A stretch of DNA of 29,569 nt, taken from the IMG/VR virus record IMGVR_UViG_3300009370_000127, positions 1 through 29,569 of that record; one strand, 5' to 3'. The stretch is from a virus. Each line of letters begins with the position of its first letter. Positions within the stretch are counted from its first letter, which is position 1. Shown here piece after piece: positions 1-6,275 of this stretch. Below the pieces are notes generated by a model. That model was given only the letters and a program-made list of their open reading frames with translations. It did no database searches and was not told the DNA's origin. The position numbers and the translations under genes are program-made.

Positions 1-56
1 AGGATTACGACAAAATTACATTTAAAATAAAATCATCGGAAAGAAGTAATTGATTA

Positions 57-242
57 GAGGATTAAAACATTTGACTGACCTTGCATTTTAAGTATGAGAG
101 GATTAGAACACAGAAGGCGCAGTTTTCCAAGAGGATTACAACATCACTACCGCTCCAGTAAACAACCTAGATGAGTGCCGGAAGTTAATCGAGTAAGAGG
201 ATTACAACACCACGTAGCGGGTGACATTGAGGATTAGAACAC
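57..242 (+). repeat. Short interspersed repeat GAGGATTAnAACAy, cluster 1
   Basis: Five copies of a 14-bp motif start at 57, 98, 131, 197 and 229, and a partial copy begins at base 1. Only position 9 (A, C or G) and the last base vary. The gaps between copies are 27, 19, 52 and 18 nt and are unrelated in sequence. The last three copies have the same geometry (52 then 18 nt) as cluster 2 at 1770-1879. I see no convincing gene in 1-271. The cluster may be an iteron-like binding site, a repetitive RNA or a leader of the lysin operon. The gaps are too uneven for a CRISPR array. Confidence 0.75.
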
Positions 243-271
243 AGAATGTAACTGTCAAAGAAAGGTAAACA

Positions 272-520
272 GTGAAAGAAAAGAGATACAACCACGCATT
301 TGATATAGCATTTGCGGTTCCCATGAGCAAGTACGAGGATTGGTATGACTGCCTCAAGCATGAGAAGGGAGCGGTTATTAATGCCCTCCAGAAGCGCATT
401 AGAGAGGTCTTTGAGACTGATGAGTATCTGGAGGCCATGTCGGGCATAGACACCTATGACGAGGATTTTGATGCTCAAATGGAAAAGGATGGTTTCAAGG
501 TGGACATCCCACTAAAATGA
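272..520 (+). CDS. Hypothetical protein, 82 aa, first gene of lysin operon
   Basis: I do not recognise a family. It begins with GTG, and AAAGG lies about 7 nt upstream as a possible Shine-Dalgarno site. The product is a charged soluble protein with an amphipathic helical middle (residues 30-50) and an acidic tail; no signal peptide or membrane segment is visible. Its stop overlaps the start of the SleB-type lysin in an ATGA, so the two are probably translationally coupled. The repeat cluster ends 29 nt before the start. A role linked to lysis is only suggested by position. Confidence 0.65.
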   Translation: MKEKRYNHAFDIAFAVPMSKYEDWYDCLKHEKGAVINALQKRIREVFETDEYLEAMSGIDTYDEDFDAQMEKDGFKVDIPLK

Positions 521-951
521 AAAGAATCATAGCTTTTATTTTATTTGTTGCGCCATTTGTTCAAGCAGATACGGCGTTAACACGTAGCCAAAGGATTGTG
601 GCACTCACAATTTTGGGGGAGGCCAGAGGTGAGGGTAAAGCGGGTATGTATGCTGTAGCTTGTGTTATTCAACAACGTTCCAAAAATAGGAAGATAACCC
701 CAGCACAAGTCTGTTTACAAAAGCGGCAATTTTCTTGCTGGAATGACGGTAAAGAATCTCACTCATTAAAGACTCCGCAGGGGATTTATGCTAAATTTTT
801 AGCTATTAATTTGAGTCGTTTACAGTTGTCTTACGTTAAGAACGCAGACCATTATTGCACATTAAAGACTCACAATTATTGGACTCGCACAAGTAAACCT
901 GTAAAAATTATAGGCAATCACAAGTTCTTTAAGCTAAGAGAAAGGAAGTAA
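517..951 (+). CDS. SleB-type cell wall hydrolase (endolysin) with signal peptide
   Basis: This is a peptidoglycan hydrolase of the Hydrolase_2/SleB family, probably the phage endolysin. Residues 1-18 form a signal peptide or signal anchor (positive start, hydrophobic core, Ala at the likely cleavage site). The catalytic domain follows: LGEARGEG near residue 33, with the expected catalytic Glu, then AVACVIQQRS, QFSCWNDG and a C-terminal HYC...YW segment, all hallmarks of the family. At 144 aa it is close to a bare catalytic domain without a separate wall-binding module. The signal suggests export by the host Sec system, as for signal-arrest-release lysins, so it may need no classical holin. 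It is coupled to the upstream gene by ATGA and followed 1 nt later by a tiny membrane protein. Confidence 0.88.
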   Translation: MKRIIAFILFVAPFVQADTALTRSQRIVALTILGEARGEGKAGMYAVACVIQQRSKNRKITPAQVCLQKRQFSCWNDGKESHSLKTPQGIYAKFLAINLSRLQLSYVKNADHYCTLKTHNYWTRTSKPVKIIGNHKFFKLRERK

Positions 952-952
952 C

Positions 953-1048
953 ATGGAAAATCTTGGCGGGGCAATTTATCTTGGATTGATAACTTGGTGG
1001 TTTATTAGCGCATGGATGGAGGGCATAAAGAAGGCTAAACGGAAGTAA
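953..1048 (+). CDS. Small membrane protein (31 aa) downstream of the lysin
   Basis: It starts 1 nt after the lysin stop and has an AAAGGAAG Shine-Dalgarno site 4-5 nt upstream of ATG, inside the lysin's last codons. Residues 5-22 form one hydrophobic helix with two adjacent Trp residues, and the tail KKAKRK is strongly basic, so the C-terminus should stay in the cytoplasm. Position and shape suggest a holin-like or lysis-accessory peptide, but no family is recognised and the function is inferred from context. Confidence 0.65.
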   Translation: MENLGGAIYLGLITWWFISAWMEGIKKAKRK

Positions 1049-1360
1049 TTAGCATATAAAAGAGAGTATTAACTTGCATTGAATTAAGAATGTGTTATTT
1101 TCTTTATTGTTAGAACACTCGCCCTAAACCTACACTCCCCCAAATCCACAGAACCCTACACTTTCCCCCACTTTTCCCCACAAAACGACACGATTTAGTC
1201 TTTAATGTTCATGTGTATAAGAGGTAATATATATAAGGGAATACATGATTTATTGATTAAAAAATTTTAAAAAAAGGAGTGGCTGGTTTATATATATCCC
1301 AGATACTCATTATATCTGTATTTTTAGCATATGTCAAGCTCATAAAGTGTATATATTTAT
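1049..1360. other. Noncoding AT-rich region with a G-poor C-tract
   Basis: No gene is visible. Bases 1122-1186 hold almost no G (one in 65 nt) and contain a degenerate direct repeat of the form AACCyTACACTyyCCCC, followed by AT-rich DNA with long A and T runs and TATATA tracts. The AACCTACAC motif resembles the sequence found at the 5' ends of cassette mRNAs elsewhere. A promoter for the gene at 1361 is likely in 1330-1360, but no clear -35/-10 pair stands out. Confidence 0.5.
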
Positions 1361-1609
1361 ATGGCTAAGAAGAAAATCAAAGTAGTTGAGCGGCCTCTTG
1401 GCAGGGAGAAAGCCCTTGGTTTGGCGTGGGTAGGAGAAGATAAAATAGAAATAGATGGCAGATTAAAAAGTAAACAATTTTTAAATGTCTTAATACATGA
1501 AATGCTTCATATCTATAATCCTAACTGGTCAGAGACTAGAGTAGACCAAACTGCTAATGAGATGTGCAATATCATCTGGTCAAAAAATTACAGAAGAATG
1601 AAAAGATAA
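1361..1609 (+). CDS. Small HExxH zinc metallopeptidase-like protein, 82 aa
   Basis: A very small zincin-like protein. HEMLH at residues 46-50 is the zinc-binding and catalytic motif, followed by YNPNWSE; the Glu eight residues after the second His may be the third ligand or a structural residue. The spacing (H-E-x-x-H-x-Y-x-P-x-x-S/T-E) matches the second small metallopeptidase at 2317-2622, so the two are probably paralogues. The N-terminus is basic (MAKKKIK). No signal peptide is present, so it acts in the cytoplasm if active. It could be a minimal protease domain or a zinc-binding protein without activity. No Shine-Dalgarno site is evident and TATATA lies just upstream, so it may be leaderless. 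Confidence 0.75.
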   Translation: MAKKKIKVVERPLGREKALGLAWVGEDKIEIDGRLKSKQFLNVLIHEMLHIYNPNWSETRVDQTANEMCNIIWSKNYRRMKR

Positions 1610-1676
1610 TTAATTTGCCAATCATAATTTGCAATTTTTGATTGCCTAAATAAGTAGCCACTCACTAGTGATCGAC

Positions 1677-1728
1677 AAATCCCCCACAAATTAAAATTAT
1701 TTAAAATATATTAAAATCCCCCACAAAT
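1677..1728 (+). repeat. 15-bp direct repeat AAATCCCCCACAAAT, two copies
   Basis: Exact copies at 1677-1691 and 1714-1728 are separated by a 22-nt A/T stretch. They end 4 nt upstream of the -35 box of the promoter at 1733, so they may be activator sites or replication iterons. The rest of 1610-1732 is AT-rich and shows no gene. Confidence 0.8.
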
Positions 1729-1732
1729 CTTC

Positions 1733-1761
1733 TTGACTCGAAATAACGTGCGTGGTATACT
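1733..1761 (+). promoter_or_regulatory. Promoter driving repeat cluster 2
   Basis: TTGACT (1733-1738), 17-bp spacer, TATACT (1756-1761). The predicted transcription start is around 1768, directly at the first repeat copy (1770). No open reading frame follows, so it should make a noncoding RNA. Confidence 0.75.
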
Positions 1762-1769
1762 TCTTTGTA

Positions 1770-1879
1770 GTGGATTACAACACGGGTCAACTGCTATACC
1801 ATCGGACTACCACCATTATGATTTTTAAGTATTAGAGGATTAAAACATCTGAGAGACAGGTTAAAGAGGATTAGAACAT
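1770..1879 (+). repeat. Short interspersed repeat, cluster 2 (three copies, transcribed)
   Basis: Copies of GAGGATTAnAACAy lie at 1770-1783 (GTGG variant), 1835-1848 and 1866-1879. Gaps are 51 and 17 nt, nearly the same as the last three copies of cluster 1 (52 and 18 nt). The copy at 1835 and the one at 98 share a longer flank, TTTTAAGTAT[T/G]A. The predicted RNA starts at the first copy. Function unknown. Confidence 0.75.
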
Positions 1880-2006
1880 CACAGGAGATCATCGATAAAA
1901 AATTAGAATAAATTTAAAAAAATATTAATATACTTATCTAAAGACTTTTAGTCTTATGGGTATCATCTCTATAAAGTGTCTCTCTATTTTGGAGGGGCAT
2001 TTTTTT

Positions 2007-2034
2007 TTGAATGTTTTTTGATTAAATATATAAT
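2007..2034 (+). promoter_or_regulatory. Promoter of the small RNA at 2041
   Basis: TTGAAT (2007-2012), 16-bp spacer, perfect TATAAT (2029-2034), then ATTTCA and a likely +1 at G2041. Confidence 0.7.
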
Positions 2035-2040
2035 ATTTCA

Positions 2041-2151
2041 GCGAGGGACAGACCACCCTGAACCTCGTTATGGAGCTTATCTTCTGCCAGCCCCACAGGC
2101 TGGTATGCTTCAGAAGCCCGCTGCGGGCCTAGTGCTTGCGGCGGGTTTTTT
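2041..2151 (+). ncRNA. Structured small RNA with intrinsic terminator
   Basis: About 110 nt lie between a promoter and a U-tract terminator. Stems seen: GCGAGG (2041-2046) with CCTCGT (2063-2068); CTTCTG (2081-2086) with CAGAAG (2111-2116), enclosing CCAGCC/GGCTGG (2087-2092/2098-2103); and a terminator stem. GCCCG/CGGGC (2116-2120/2124-2128) would compete with the terminator stem, an attenuator-like arrangement. No credible reading frame fits it and the next gene has its own promoter, so a free-standing RNA is the best reading. A riboswitch-like control of read-through is possible. No known RNA family is recognised. Confidence 0.7.
2117..2151 (+). terminator. Intrinsic terminator of the small RNA
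   Basis: CCCGCTGC (2117-2124) pairs with GCGGCGGG (2138-2145) with one wobble pair, followed by six T and then ATTTT. It is the clearest hairpin-plus-U-tract terminator in the window. Confidence 0.8.
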
Positions 2152-2208
2152 ATTTTCCCCGCAAAACAGTGAGACTTAAATATGTGGTTTTTTTGTTCAA
2201 AAATAAGC

Positions 2209-2237
2209 TTGTATAGGGGTACAGGATATGGTACAAT
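2209..2237 (+). promoter_or_regulatory. Promoter of the second small metallopeptidase
   Basis: TTGTAT (2209-2214), 17-bp spacer, TACAAT (2232-2237); predicted start near 2244. It lies inside a longer open frame that begins at 2182, which supports choosing the internal ATG at 2317. Confidence 0.6.
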
Positions 2238-2316
2238 ATTTACATATTTTAAAGATTTTGGAGGTATTTTTAGTTTTTTTGAGTATTTATATAGTATTAG
2301 ACTTATTTTGGGGGGA

Positions 2317-2622
2317 ATGAAAAACTTTTTAAAATTTAAAAATAATGAAGGTGTGCGTTACGAGATCATCTTTCGCAAGCCGGACGCACGTACATGGGGA
2401 GAAGATTGCGATGGAGTGTGCTTCTATCCGAAGAAAGGAAATAAATCTCATATTTATATAAATCCCCACCGATCCAATCAGACTATACTAAACACAGTAA
2501 TACATGAGGTGACGCACGCTTATTTTCCAGAGCTTACTGAAAAAGAAGTGACCTCTTTCGGAAACACCTTGTCTAGAGTATTGTATAACAACTTACAGTA
2601 TAGAGTAGATGAGGACGCTTAA
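2317..2622 (+). CDS. Small HExxH zinc metallopeptidase-like protein, 101 aa
   Basis: HEVTH at residues 63-67 is a zincin zinc-binding motif, followed by YFPELTE. The same H-E-x-x-H-x-Y-x-P-x-x-S/T-E pattern occurs in the protein at 1361-1609, so they look like paralogues, this one with an extra N-terminal strand-rich part. The frame is open from 2182, but that extension is low-complexity and aromatic and spans a promoter, so the ATG at 2317, preceded by a G-rich stretch (GGGGGG), is preferred. The protein should be cytoplasmic. A tiny membrane protein overlaps its 3' end in another frame. Substrate unknown. Confidence 0.75.
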   Translation: MKNFLKFKNNEGVRYEIIFRKPDARTWGEDCDGVCFYPKKGNKSHIYINPHRSNQTILNTVIHEVTHAYFPELTEKEVTSFGNTLSRVLYNNLQYRVDEDA

Positions 2623-2743
2623 AGAGATTGTGGTTGGTTTGTGGGTGGCAGTATTAACAACGGTGTATATATTATTTTTATTTATTAGTATTATTCTTTT
2701 TATTCCTTTTGTTTTCTTTAAAAAAATCTTGACACGAAGTTAG
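2609..2743 (+). CDS. Small membrane protein, 44 aa
   Basis: It overlaps the metallopeptidase by 14 nt in a different frame, which suggests translational coupling. Residues 7-37 are almost wholly hydrophobic (one long or two short membrane segments), with a positive end (KKILTRS). The -35 box of the next promoter (2729) lies inside its last codons. The overlap and hydrophobic profile support a real gene, but no family is recognised and it may be fortuitous. Confidence 0.5.
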   Translation: MRTLKEIVVGLWVAVLTTVYILFLFISIILFIPFVFFKKILTRS

Positions 2744-2757
2744 ATTGGTAGTACTAT
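2729..2757 (+). promoter_or_regulatory. Leaderless-type promoter
   Basis: TTGACA (2729-2734), 17 bp, TACTAT (2752-2757), then TTTTAC and the ATG at 2764. The expected +1 falls on or next to the start codon. Confidence 0.88.
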
Positions 2758-2763
2758 TTTTAC

Positions 2764-3045
2764 ATGAAGAAAACCAGAAAGCCTGGTAGCGGAAGAAAAA
2801 AGGGGTCTTACTCTTTCTGCAATGTTACCCTCCAGCAGTTAAATGATCTTCTCCGCCCCAGTATGACCGTTAGAGTTTCGCGTAAGTGGGCTGTAGACCT
2901 TGGTGTTGTTGACAATGATATTACATCTGTTTCGGATCAACCCAAGCCAACCGTAAACGTTAAAGAAACTAAGTTCGAGGACGACCAGACGACGAATTTA
3001 GAAGATGATGGGGTTCGCGTCGAAGTAAAAGAAACGGAGTGGTAA
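2764..3045 (+). CDS. Hypothetical protein with basic N-terminus, 93 aa
   Basis: No family is recognised. The first 15 residues are strongly basic and Gly-rich (KKTRKPGSGRKKG), which suits nucleic-acid contact. Residues 20-50 look folded, and the C-terminal 40 residues are acidic and probably disordered. The ATG lies 6 nt after the -10 box with no Shine-Dalgarno site, so the mRNA should be leaderless. The next gene starts 1 nt after the stop, and three small genes (2764-3456) form one operon. Confidence 0.7.
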   Translation: MKKTRKPGSGRKKGSYSFCNVTLQQLNDLLRPSMTVRVSRKWAVDLGVVDNDITSVSDQPKPTVNVKETKFEDDQTTNLEDDGVRVEVKETEW

Positions 3046-3046
3046 A

Positions 3047-3280
3047 ATGAGTGTAATAAAGGATATGAAACTTCCTTCCCCACCACCAACAGGCATGGCA
3101 GCAAGATACGAAGTTGCGTGGAATGAAGTGGTGGCAGAGCAGCCCCCGTGGAAACAAAAAATCATTATCGAAAATTTTGAAGTTATTAGCGGTAGACATG
3201 TTTATCACGATAAAAGTGATCAGCGCATGATGGATGATATCGCAAAAGAAGCTATTCGTCGCGCAGAAGGCAGAAAATAA
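3047..3280 (+). CDS. Hypothetical protein, 77 aa
   Basis: Second gene of the operon, 1 nt after the previous stop with CGGAG about 8 nt upstream. It is a charged soluble protein: a Pro-rich start (PSPPPTG), Trp-containing helices in the middle and a helical basic end. No motif or membrane segment is recognised. Tight spacing supports co-expression with its neighbours. Confidence 0.65.
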   Translation: MSVIKDMKLPSPPPTGMAARYEVAWNEVVAEQPPWKQKIIIENFEVISGRHVYHDKSDQRMMDDIAKEAIRRAEGRK

Positions 3281-3282
3281 TC

Positions 3283-3456
3283 ATGACTCTTAAATCGTCT
3301 CACTATTGGGACACTCACAAAGAAGTTTACCAAGAACTCTTAGACGAGTTAGACGGGGAAGTTAGGTCTATAGTATTAGATGATTCTAACTCTCACGAAG
3401 CAAAAGTCTTCAATAAGAAGGTTGAAGATGAGACTAAAAAAAGATTAAGTGCTTGA
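3283..3456 (+). CDS. Hypothetical protein, 57 aa
   Basis: Third gene of the operon, 2 nt after the previous stop. It is a highly charged, mostly helical protein rich in Asp, Glu and Lys, with no recognised family. Its TGA stop lies inside the -35 box (TTGACT) of the promoter for the RuvB-like gene, a packing also seen at 2729 and 7698. Confidence 0.6.
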   Translation: MTLKSSHYWDTHKEVYQELLDELDGEVRSIVLDDSNSHEAKVFNKKVEDETKKRLSA

Positions 3457-3481
3457 CTTTATTTCCGATAGATAGTACTAT
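3453..3481 (+). promoter_or_regulatory. Leaderless-type promoter of the RuvB-like gene
   Basis: TTGACT (3453-3458), 17 bp, TACTAT (3476-3481), TTTTAC, ATG at 3488. From the -10 to the start codon it is identical to the promoter at 2729. Confidence 0.88.
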
Positions 3482-3487
3482 TTTTAC

Positions 3488-4453
3488 ATGAGCGAAACCT
3501 ACACCTCTTTACGATTTGATGGCATTATAGGCCAACCGCAAGCTAAACGAAAGTTAGACTTCTATATTGATTCCTACGAAAAAGCAGGACTGATTCCAAA
3601 CATGATGTTTACTGCGTCAAAGGGGTGCGGCAAAACACTTATAGCTAAAGCTCTAGCAAAAGAGTTAGTTAAAAGCGGAGAAGATAAACCCAAAAAGTAT
3701 TGCGAAGTTAATTGCGCTTCCATTAAGAATACCAAAGCATTTTTTGATGAGTTAATTATTCCTAAAGTTCACGACAGGGACGTAACCGTTCTTTTTGATG
3801 AGGCGAGCGAGATTCCTCCAGATGTTGAGATGGTTATGCTCTCTATTCTTAACCCTAATCCCCAAAACCGTAATTCTTTTAGTTGGGATGAGTTTACGTT
3901 TGATTTTGATTTTCGTCGTCAGACTTTCTTGTTTGCTACGAGCGAACCTCATAAGGTATTTCACGCTCTCATGGATAGGTTGGATAGAGTTGACCTTGAA
4001 GATTACAGCCATGAGGAGTTGGGGGAGATCATTTTACTTAATTTAAGTGAAGTAGAATTTGAAGATGGACTACCAGAGGAAATCGCTTCTGTGTTGCGTG
4101 GCAACCCACGCGCTGCCCAAAAGATGGCAATTAATATCCAGATGTATTTAGATGCCAACGGCAAACCTTCTAAATTTACCCGTAAGGATTGGAAAGCGTT
4201 AACTGGCACTCTAGGCATTACTCCTTTAGGTTTACGCCCGAAAGAGGTGAGGGTGCTGCGAGTATTACGTGACTGTCGAGATGTTTCGCTCACTAAACTC
4301 GGCACAAAAGTAAAGTTGACTGTTCAATCCTTACGGTGTGATTACGAATTGTTTCTTCAGAGTCACGACCTCATGGAGATTACAACTAAAGGCAGGAACA
4401 TCACTCAAAAAGGGCGTAACTACCTAGTAGAACTAGATAAAACTCATGTATAA
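3488..4453 (+). CDS. RuvB-like AAA+ ATPase (Holliday junction branch migration)
   Basis: A 321-aa AAA+ protein with the RuvB architecture. GIIGQPQAK opens the ATPase domain, Walker A is ASKGCGKT (residues 43-50), Walker B is VLFDEAS (101-107), an ATSEP sensor-1-like segment follows near 150 and LMDRLDRVD carries a likely arginine finger. The C-terminal 75 residues match the RuvB winged helix (TPLGLRPKE, then LTKLGTKVKLTVQSL, then a GR..T..G wing). In bacteria RuvB drives branch migration together with RuvA; no RuvA is seen here, so it may use a host partner or act in phage recombination or replication. It is transcribed from a leaderless-type promoter and begins with the shared MSETY/AAACCTAC start. 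Other RuvB-like helicases cannot be excluded. Confidence 0.85.
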   Translation: MSETYTSLRFDGIIGQPQAKRKLDFYIDSYEKAGLIPNMMFTASKGCGKTLIAKALAKELVKSGEDKPKKYCEVNCASIKNTKAFFDELIIPKVHDRDVTVLFDEASEIPPDVEMVMLSILNPNPQNRNSFSWDEFTFDFDFRRQTFLFATSEPHKVFHALMDRLDRVDLEDYSHEELGEIILLNLSEVEFEDGLPEEIASVLRGNPRAAQKMAINIQMYLDANGKPSKFTRKDWKALTGTLGITPLGLRPKEVRVLRVLRDCRDVSLTKLGTKVKLTVQSLRCDYELFLQSHDLMEITTKGRNITQKGRNYLVELDKTHV

Positions 4454-4454
4454 T
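4449..4454 (+). promoter_or_regulatory. Possible -10 box for the gene at 4460
   Basis: Perfect TATAAT 5 nt before the ATG at 4460, overlapping the RuvB-like stop codon. No good -35 lies 17 bp upstream, so the promoter is uncertain. Confidence 0.4.
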
Positions 4455-4459
4455 ATAAC

Positions 4460-4804
4460 ATGGACTTATCTGGAGAATCTGGACTGCAAAGGGTTGTCAC
4501 CCCCTCTGTTCTCAAAAGGTTTGGCGGGTATAGAAAGATATATATATTAGCAGGTACAATTACTAAAAAAAGTTGTGAGTGGAGAGCAGAAACAAAAGAC
4601 AAAATAATATATGTAAGATATTTTTCTCGCACTCTCAGTGTCGGTATAGATGAAACTGATATCGGCGCACAACTAGACTCAATGGTAATAGGGGGATACC
4701 AATATGGGTTTGGCGATCCTCAAATACCATCTACTTCTCAAATAATAAGCTTCATGCACTGGAAAATAAACAGTGATCAAATAATAGAATTTTTTGACTT
4801 CTAA
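4460..4804 (+). CDS. Hypothetical protein, 114 aa
   Basis: No family is recognised. It is a soluble, strand-rich protein with many Tyr, Ile and Gly residues, including a basic KRFGGYRK stretch near the start. It lies 6 nt after the RuvB-like gene and may be read from that operon or from its own near-leaderless start after the TATAAT at 4449. No Shine-Dalgarno site is evident. Confidence 0.6.
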   Translation: MDLSGESGLQRVVTPSVLKRFGGYRKIYILAGTITKKSCEWRAETKDKIIYVRYFSRTLSVGIDETDIGAQLDSMVIGGYQYGFGDPQIPSTSQIISFMHWKINSDQIIEFFDF

Positions 4805-4837
4805 ATATATCAAATAAAGAGTTTTGACCTTGACTCG

Positions 4838-4882
4838 GGATAAGGCTTGCGAAAATCGCTGCGGCCTTCTCAACCCCTTTTT
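4838..4882. repeat. Cassette hairpin element R1
   Basis: Degenerate copy: AAGGC (4842-4846) pairs with GCCTT (4864-4868) around a CGCTGCGG core, then AACCCC. It lies 5 nt upstream of a -35 box. Confidence 0.65.
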
Positions 4883-4886
4883 GCTC

Positions 4887-4915
4887 TTGACACGTAGGTT
4901 ATATTAGTGTACCTT
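4887..4915 (+). promoter_or_regulatory. Near-leaderless promoter
   Basis: TTGACA (4887-4892), 17 bp, TACCTT (4910-4915), 8 nt, ATG at 4924. Confidence 0.85.
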
Positions 4916-4923
4916 AAGTCCCA

Positions 4924-5370
4924 ATGAAGCTATTCTATCAACCACTCGGAAACAGTTGGGCAGTTGGAGTTGAGTCTGACGACCCTCAAAAAATTACCTC
5001 ACAAGATTATAGTTGGTTCAATCATGGAGCCTATAACGGTGAGATGAATTATATGTCCAGTACGTTCGCTTACATATGGACGACAGAAAAAGACATAAAG
5101 AATTACTTCTATAACTCGTCCCTTGCGTATTTTTTGGGTAAGTATGAAAACACGCTAAAAGAAAAAGTTAGACGTTACGCACGTTTACTCGCAAGGCTTA
5201 GATTCAACAACATGATTCACGAAACGTTTATTTCCGTGCAACATGGGGGAGCTTATCGACTTTCTCTCAGTAGCGAAATGTGTGGACGTGGCACTATGAA
5301 AACTGGTGGCGTGTGGAACGATGAAGAAGAGTGGAAACAAACCAGCGAAAGATTCTACAACTTTCAGTAA
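4924..5370 (+). CDS. Hypothetical protein, 148 aa
   Basis: Unrecognised. The N-terminal half is rich in Trp, Tyr and Asn; the middle (residues 70-100) holds a basic helix (KEKVRRYARLLARLR); the end is polar. No signal peptide, membrane segment or catalytic motif is seen. It is a single-gene unit between element R1 with its promoter and the GP88 promoter, so it behaves like one of the phage's swappable cassettes. Confidence 0.65.
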   Translation: MKLFYQPLGNSWAVGVESDDPQKITSQDYSWFNHGAYNGEMNYMSSTFAYIWTTEKDIKNYFYNSSLAYFLGKYENTLKEKVRRYARLLARLRFNNMIHETFISVQHGGAYRLSLSSEMCGRGTMKTGGVWNDEEEWKQTSERFYNFQ

Positions 5371-5374
5371 AGAC

Positions 5375-5403
5375 TTGACAACCTAAGTAAAACCTACTAT
5401 ATT
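5375..5403 (+). promoter_or_regulatory. Leaderless-type promoter of the GP88-family gene
   Basis: TTGACA (5375-5380), 17 bp, TATATT (5398-5403), TACATC, ATG at 5410. Confidence 0.88.
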
Positions 5404-5409
5404 TACATC

Positions 5410-6201
5410 ATGAAACCTACACAACCCCAAGCTCTAACCTTTTCCCAAGCTAACGCAAAGTTAATTGCGATGGCGAAGCGGCTCGGTTTAACTATCAAAT
5501 CTTTCACCCTCCCTAGTGGGTGGACGTGTCCAGCAGCAAAAGACTGCTTGTCTAAAGCGGACAGGACAACGGGCAAGATCACAGACGGCCCACACACAGC
5601 ATTTCGTTGCTTTGCGGCGAGTAGCGAATCACAGTATAAAAACACACGCGCAATGGTGTGGCGTAATTTTGAGGCTATCAAAAACGTTCTCCACAACGCA
5701 TGGCGATACAAAAAGGATCAAGTAAAAGAGGTTGCCGATTTACTAGAGTCGATGCTTCCCAAAAAGTTTGACATCATGCGTGTCCATGTGGGTGGTGATT
5801 TCTTTTCACAGGTTTATTTTGATGCGTGGATGGAAGTTGCAAGGCGTAGACCCGAGCAGCATTTTTACGCATACACAAAGAGCTTAAACTTTTGGGTGGC
5901 GCGTATCGATTCAATCCCTTCAAACTTTTCCCTTACGGCCTCAGAGGGTGGCAAGCATGACGGATTGATTGTAGAGTACGGATTAAAAAACGCGGTTGTT
6001 GTTTACTCTGAAGAAGCAGCAGACGCAATGGGTTTAGAGATAGACCACGACGATTACCATGCGGCATTTGGAAAAGAAAACTTTGCCTTGCTCATTCATG
6101 GCACACAGCCAAAGGGCAGCGCAGCAAGCCAAGCAATTCAAGAACTAAAACGCAGAGGCTGGAACGGGTACAGCAAACGTAAAGAAACGGGGGTGGCTTA
6201 G
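5410..6201 (+). CDS. GP88-family phage protein, 263 aa
   Basis: It matches the phage Gene product 88 family, which is widespread in phages but has no established function. Recognisable parts are a Cys cluster (C40, C46, C67), the central RVHVGGDFFSQ segment with a following DAW (residues 124-140), and FYAYTKS (152-158). These read like a TIM-barrel-type domain with an N-terminal metal or Fe-S site, though that is inference. It starts with the shared ATGAAACCTAC and is leaderless. It heads an operon: its TAG stop overlaps a GTG-started membrane peptide, which in turn overlaps the SprT-like protease. Confidence 0.78.
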   Translation: MKPTQPQALTFSQANAKLIAMAKRLGLTIKSFTLPSGWTCPAAKDCLSKADRTTGKITDGPHTAFRCFAASSESQYKNTRAMVWRNFEAIKNVLHNAWRYKKDQVKEVADLLESMLPKKFDIMRVHVGGDFFSQVYFDAWMEVARRRPEQHFYAYTKSLNFWVARIDSIPSNFSLTASEGGKHDGLIVEYGLKNAVVVYSEEAADAMGLEIDHDDYHAAFGKENFALLIHGTQPKGSAASQAIQELKRRGWNGYSKRKETGVA

Positions 6202-6275
6202 TGTCTACGATAGTAACCTTTCTACTACTTTACATTCTCGTTGACGCCATAAGAAACCCCCAAAAAAGAAAATGA
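6201..6275 (+). CDS. Membrane micropeptide, 24 aa
   Basis: GTG start overlapping the GP88 stop (taGTG), with a GGGGGTGG sequence 6-7 nt upstream as a possible ribosome site. It ends in ATGA shared with the next gene. One hydrophobic helix (residues 4-16) is followed by a basic end (RNPQKRK). Its overlaps with both neighbours suggest that it is translated, if only to couple the two larger genes. Confidence 0.5.
   Translation: MSTIVTFLLLYILVDAIRNPQKRK

Noticed and set aside
1-242. CRISPR array
   Set aside because: The repeat is 14 bp, gaps range from 18 to 52 nt and no cas gene is seen; geometry does not fit a CRISPR.
1770-1815. Reverse-strand tRNA (D-arm-like and anticodon-like sequence)
   Set aside because: The minus strand has a D-arm-like AGTCCGATGGTATAGCA and a TTGTAAT loop, but no T-arm follows and the stems do not pair.
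1976-2179. 67-aa open frame over the small RNA
   Set aside because: Low-complexity, runs through a promoter, three stems and a terminator, and has no ribosome site.
2182-2316. N-terminal extension of the small metallopeptidase
   Set aside because: Aromatic low-complexity sequence that crosses a -35/-10 pair.
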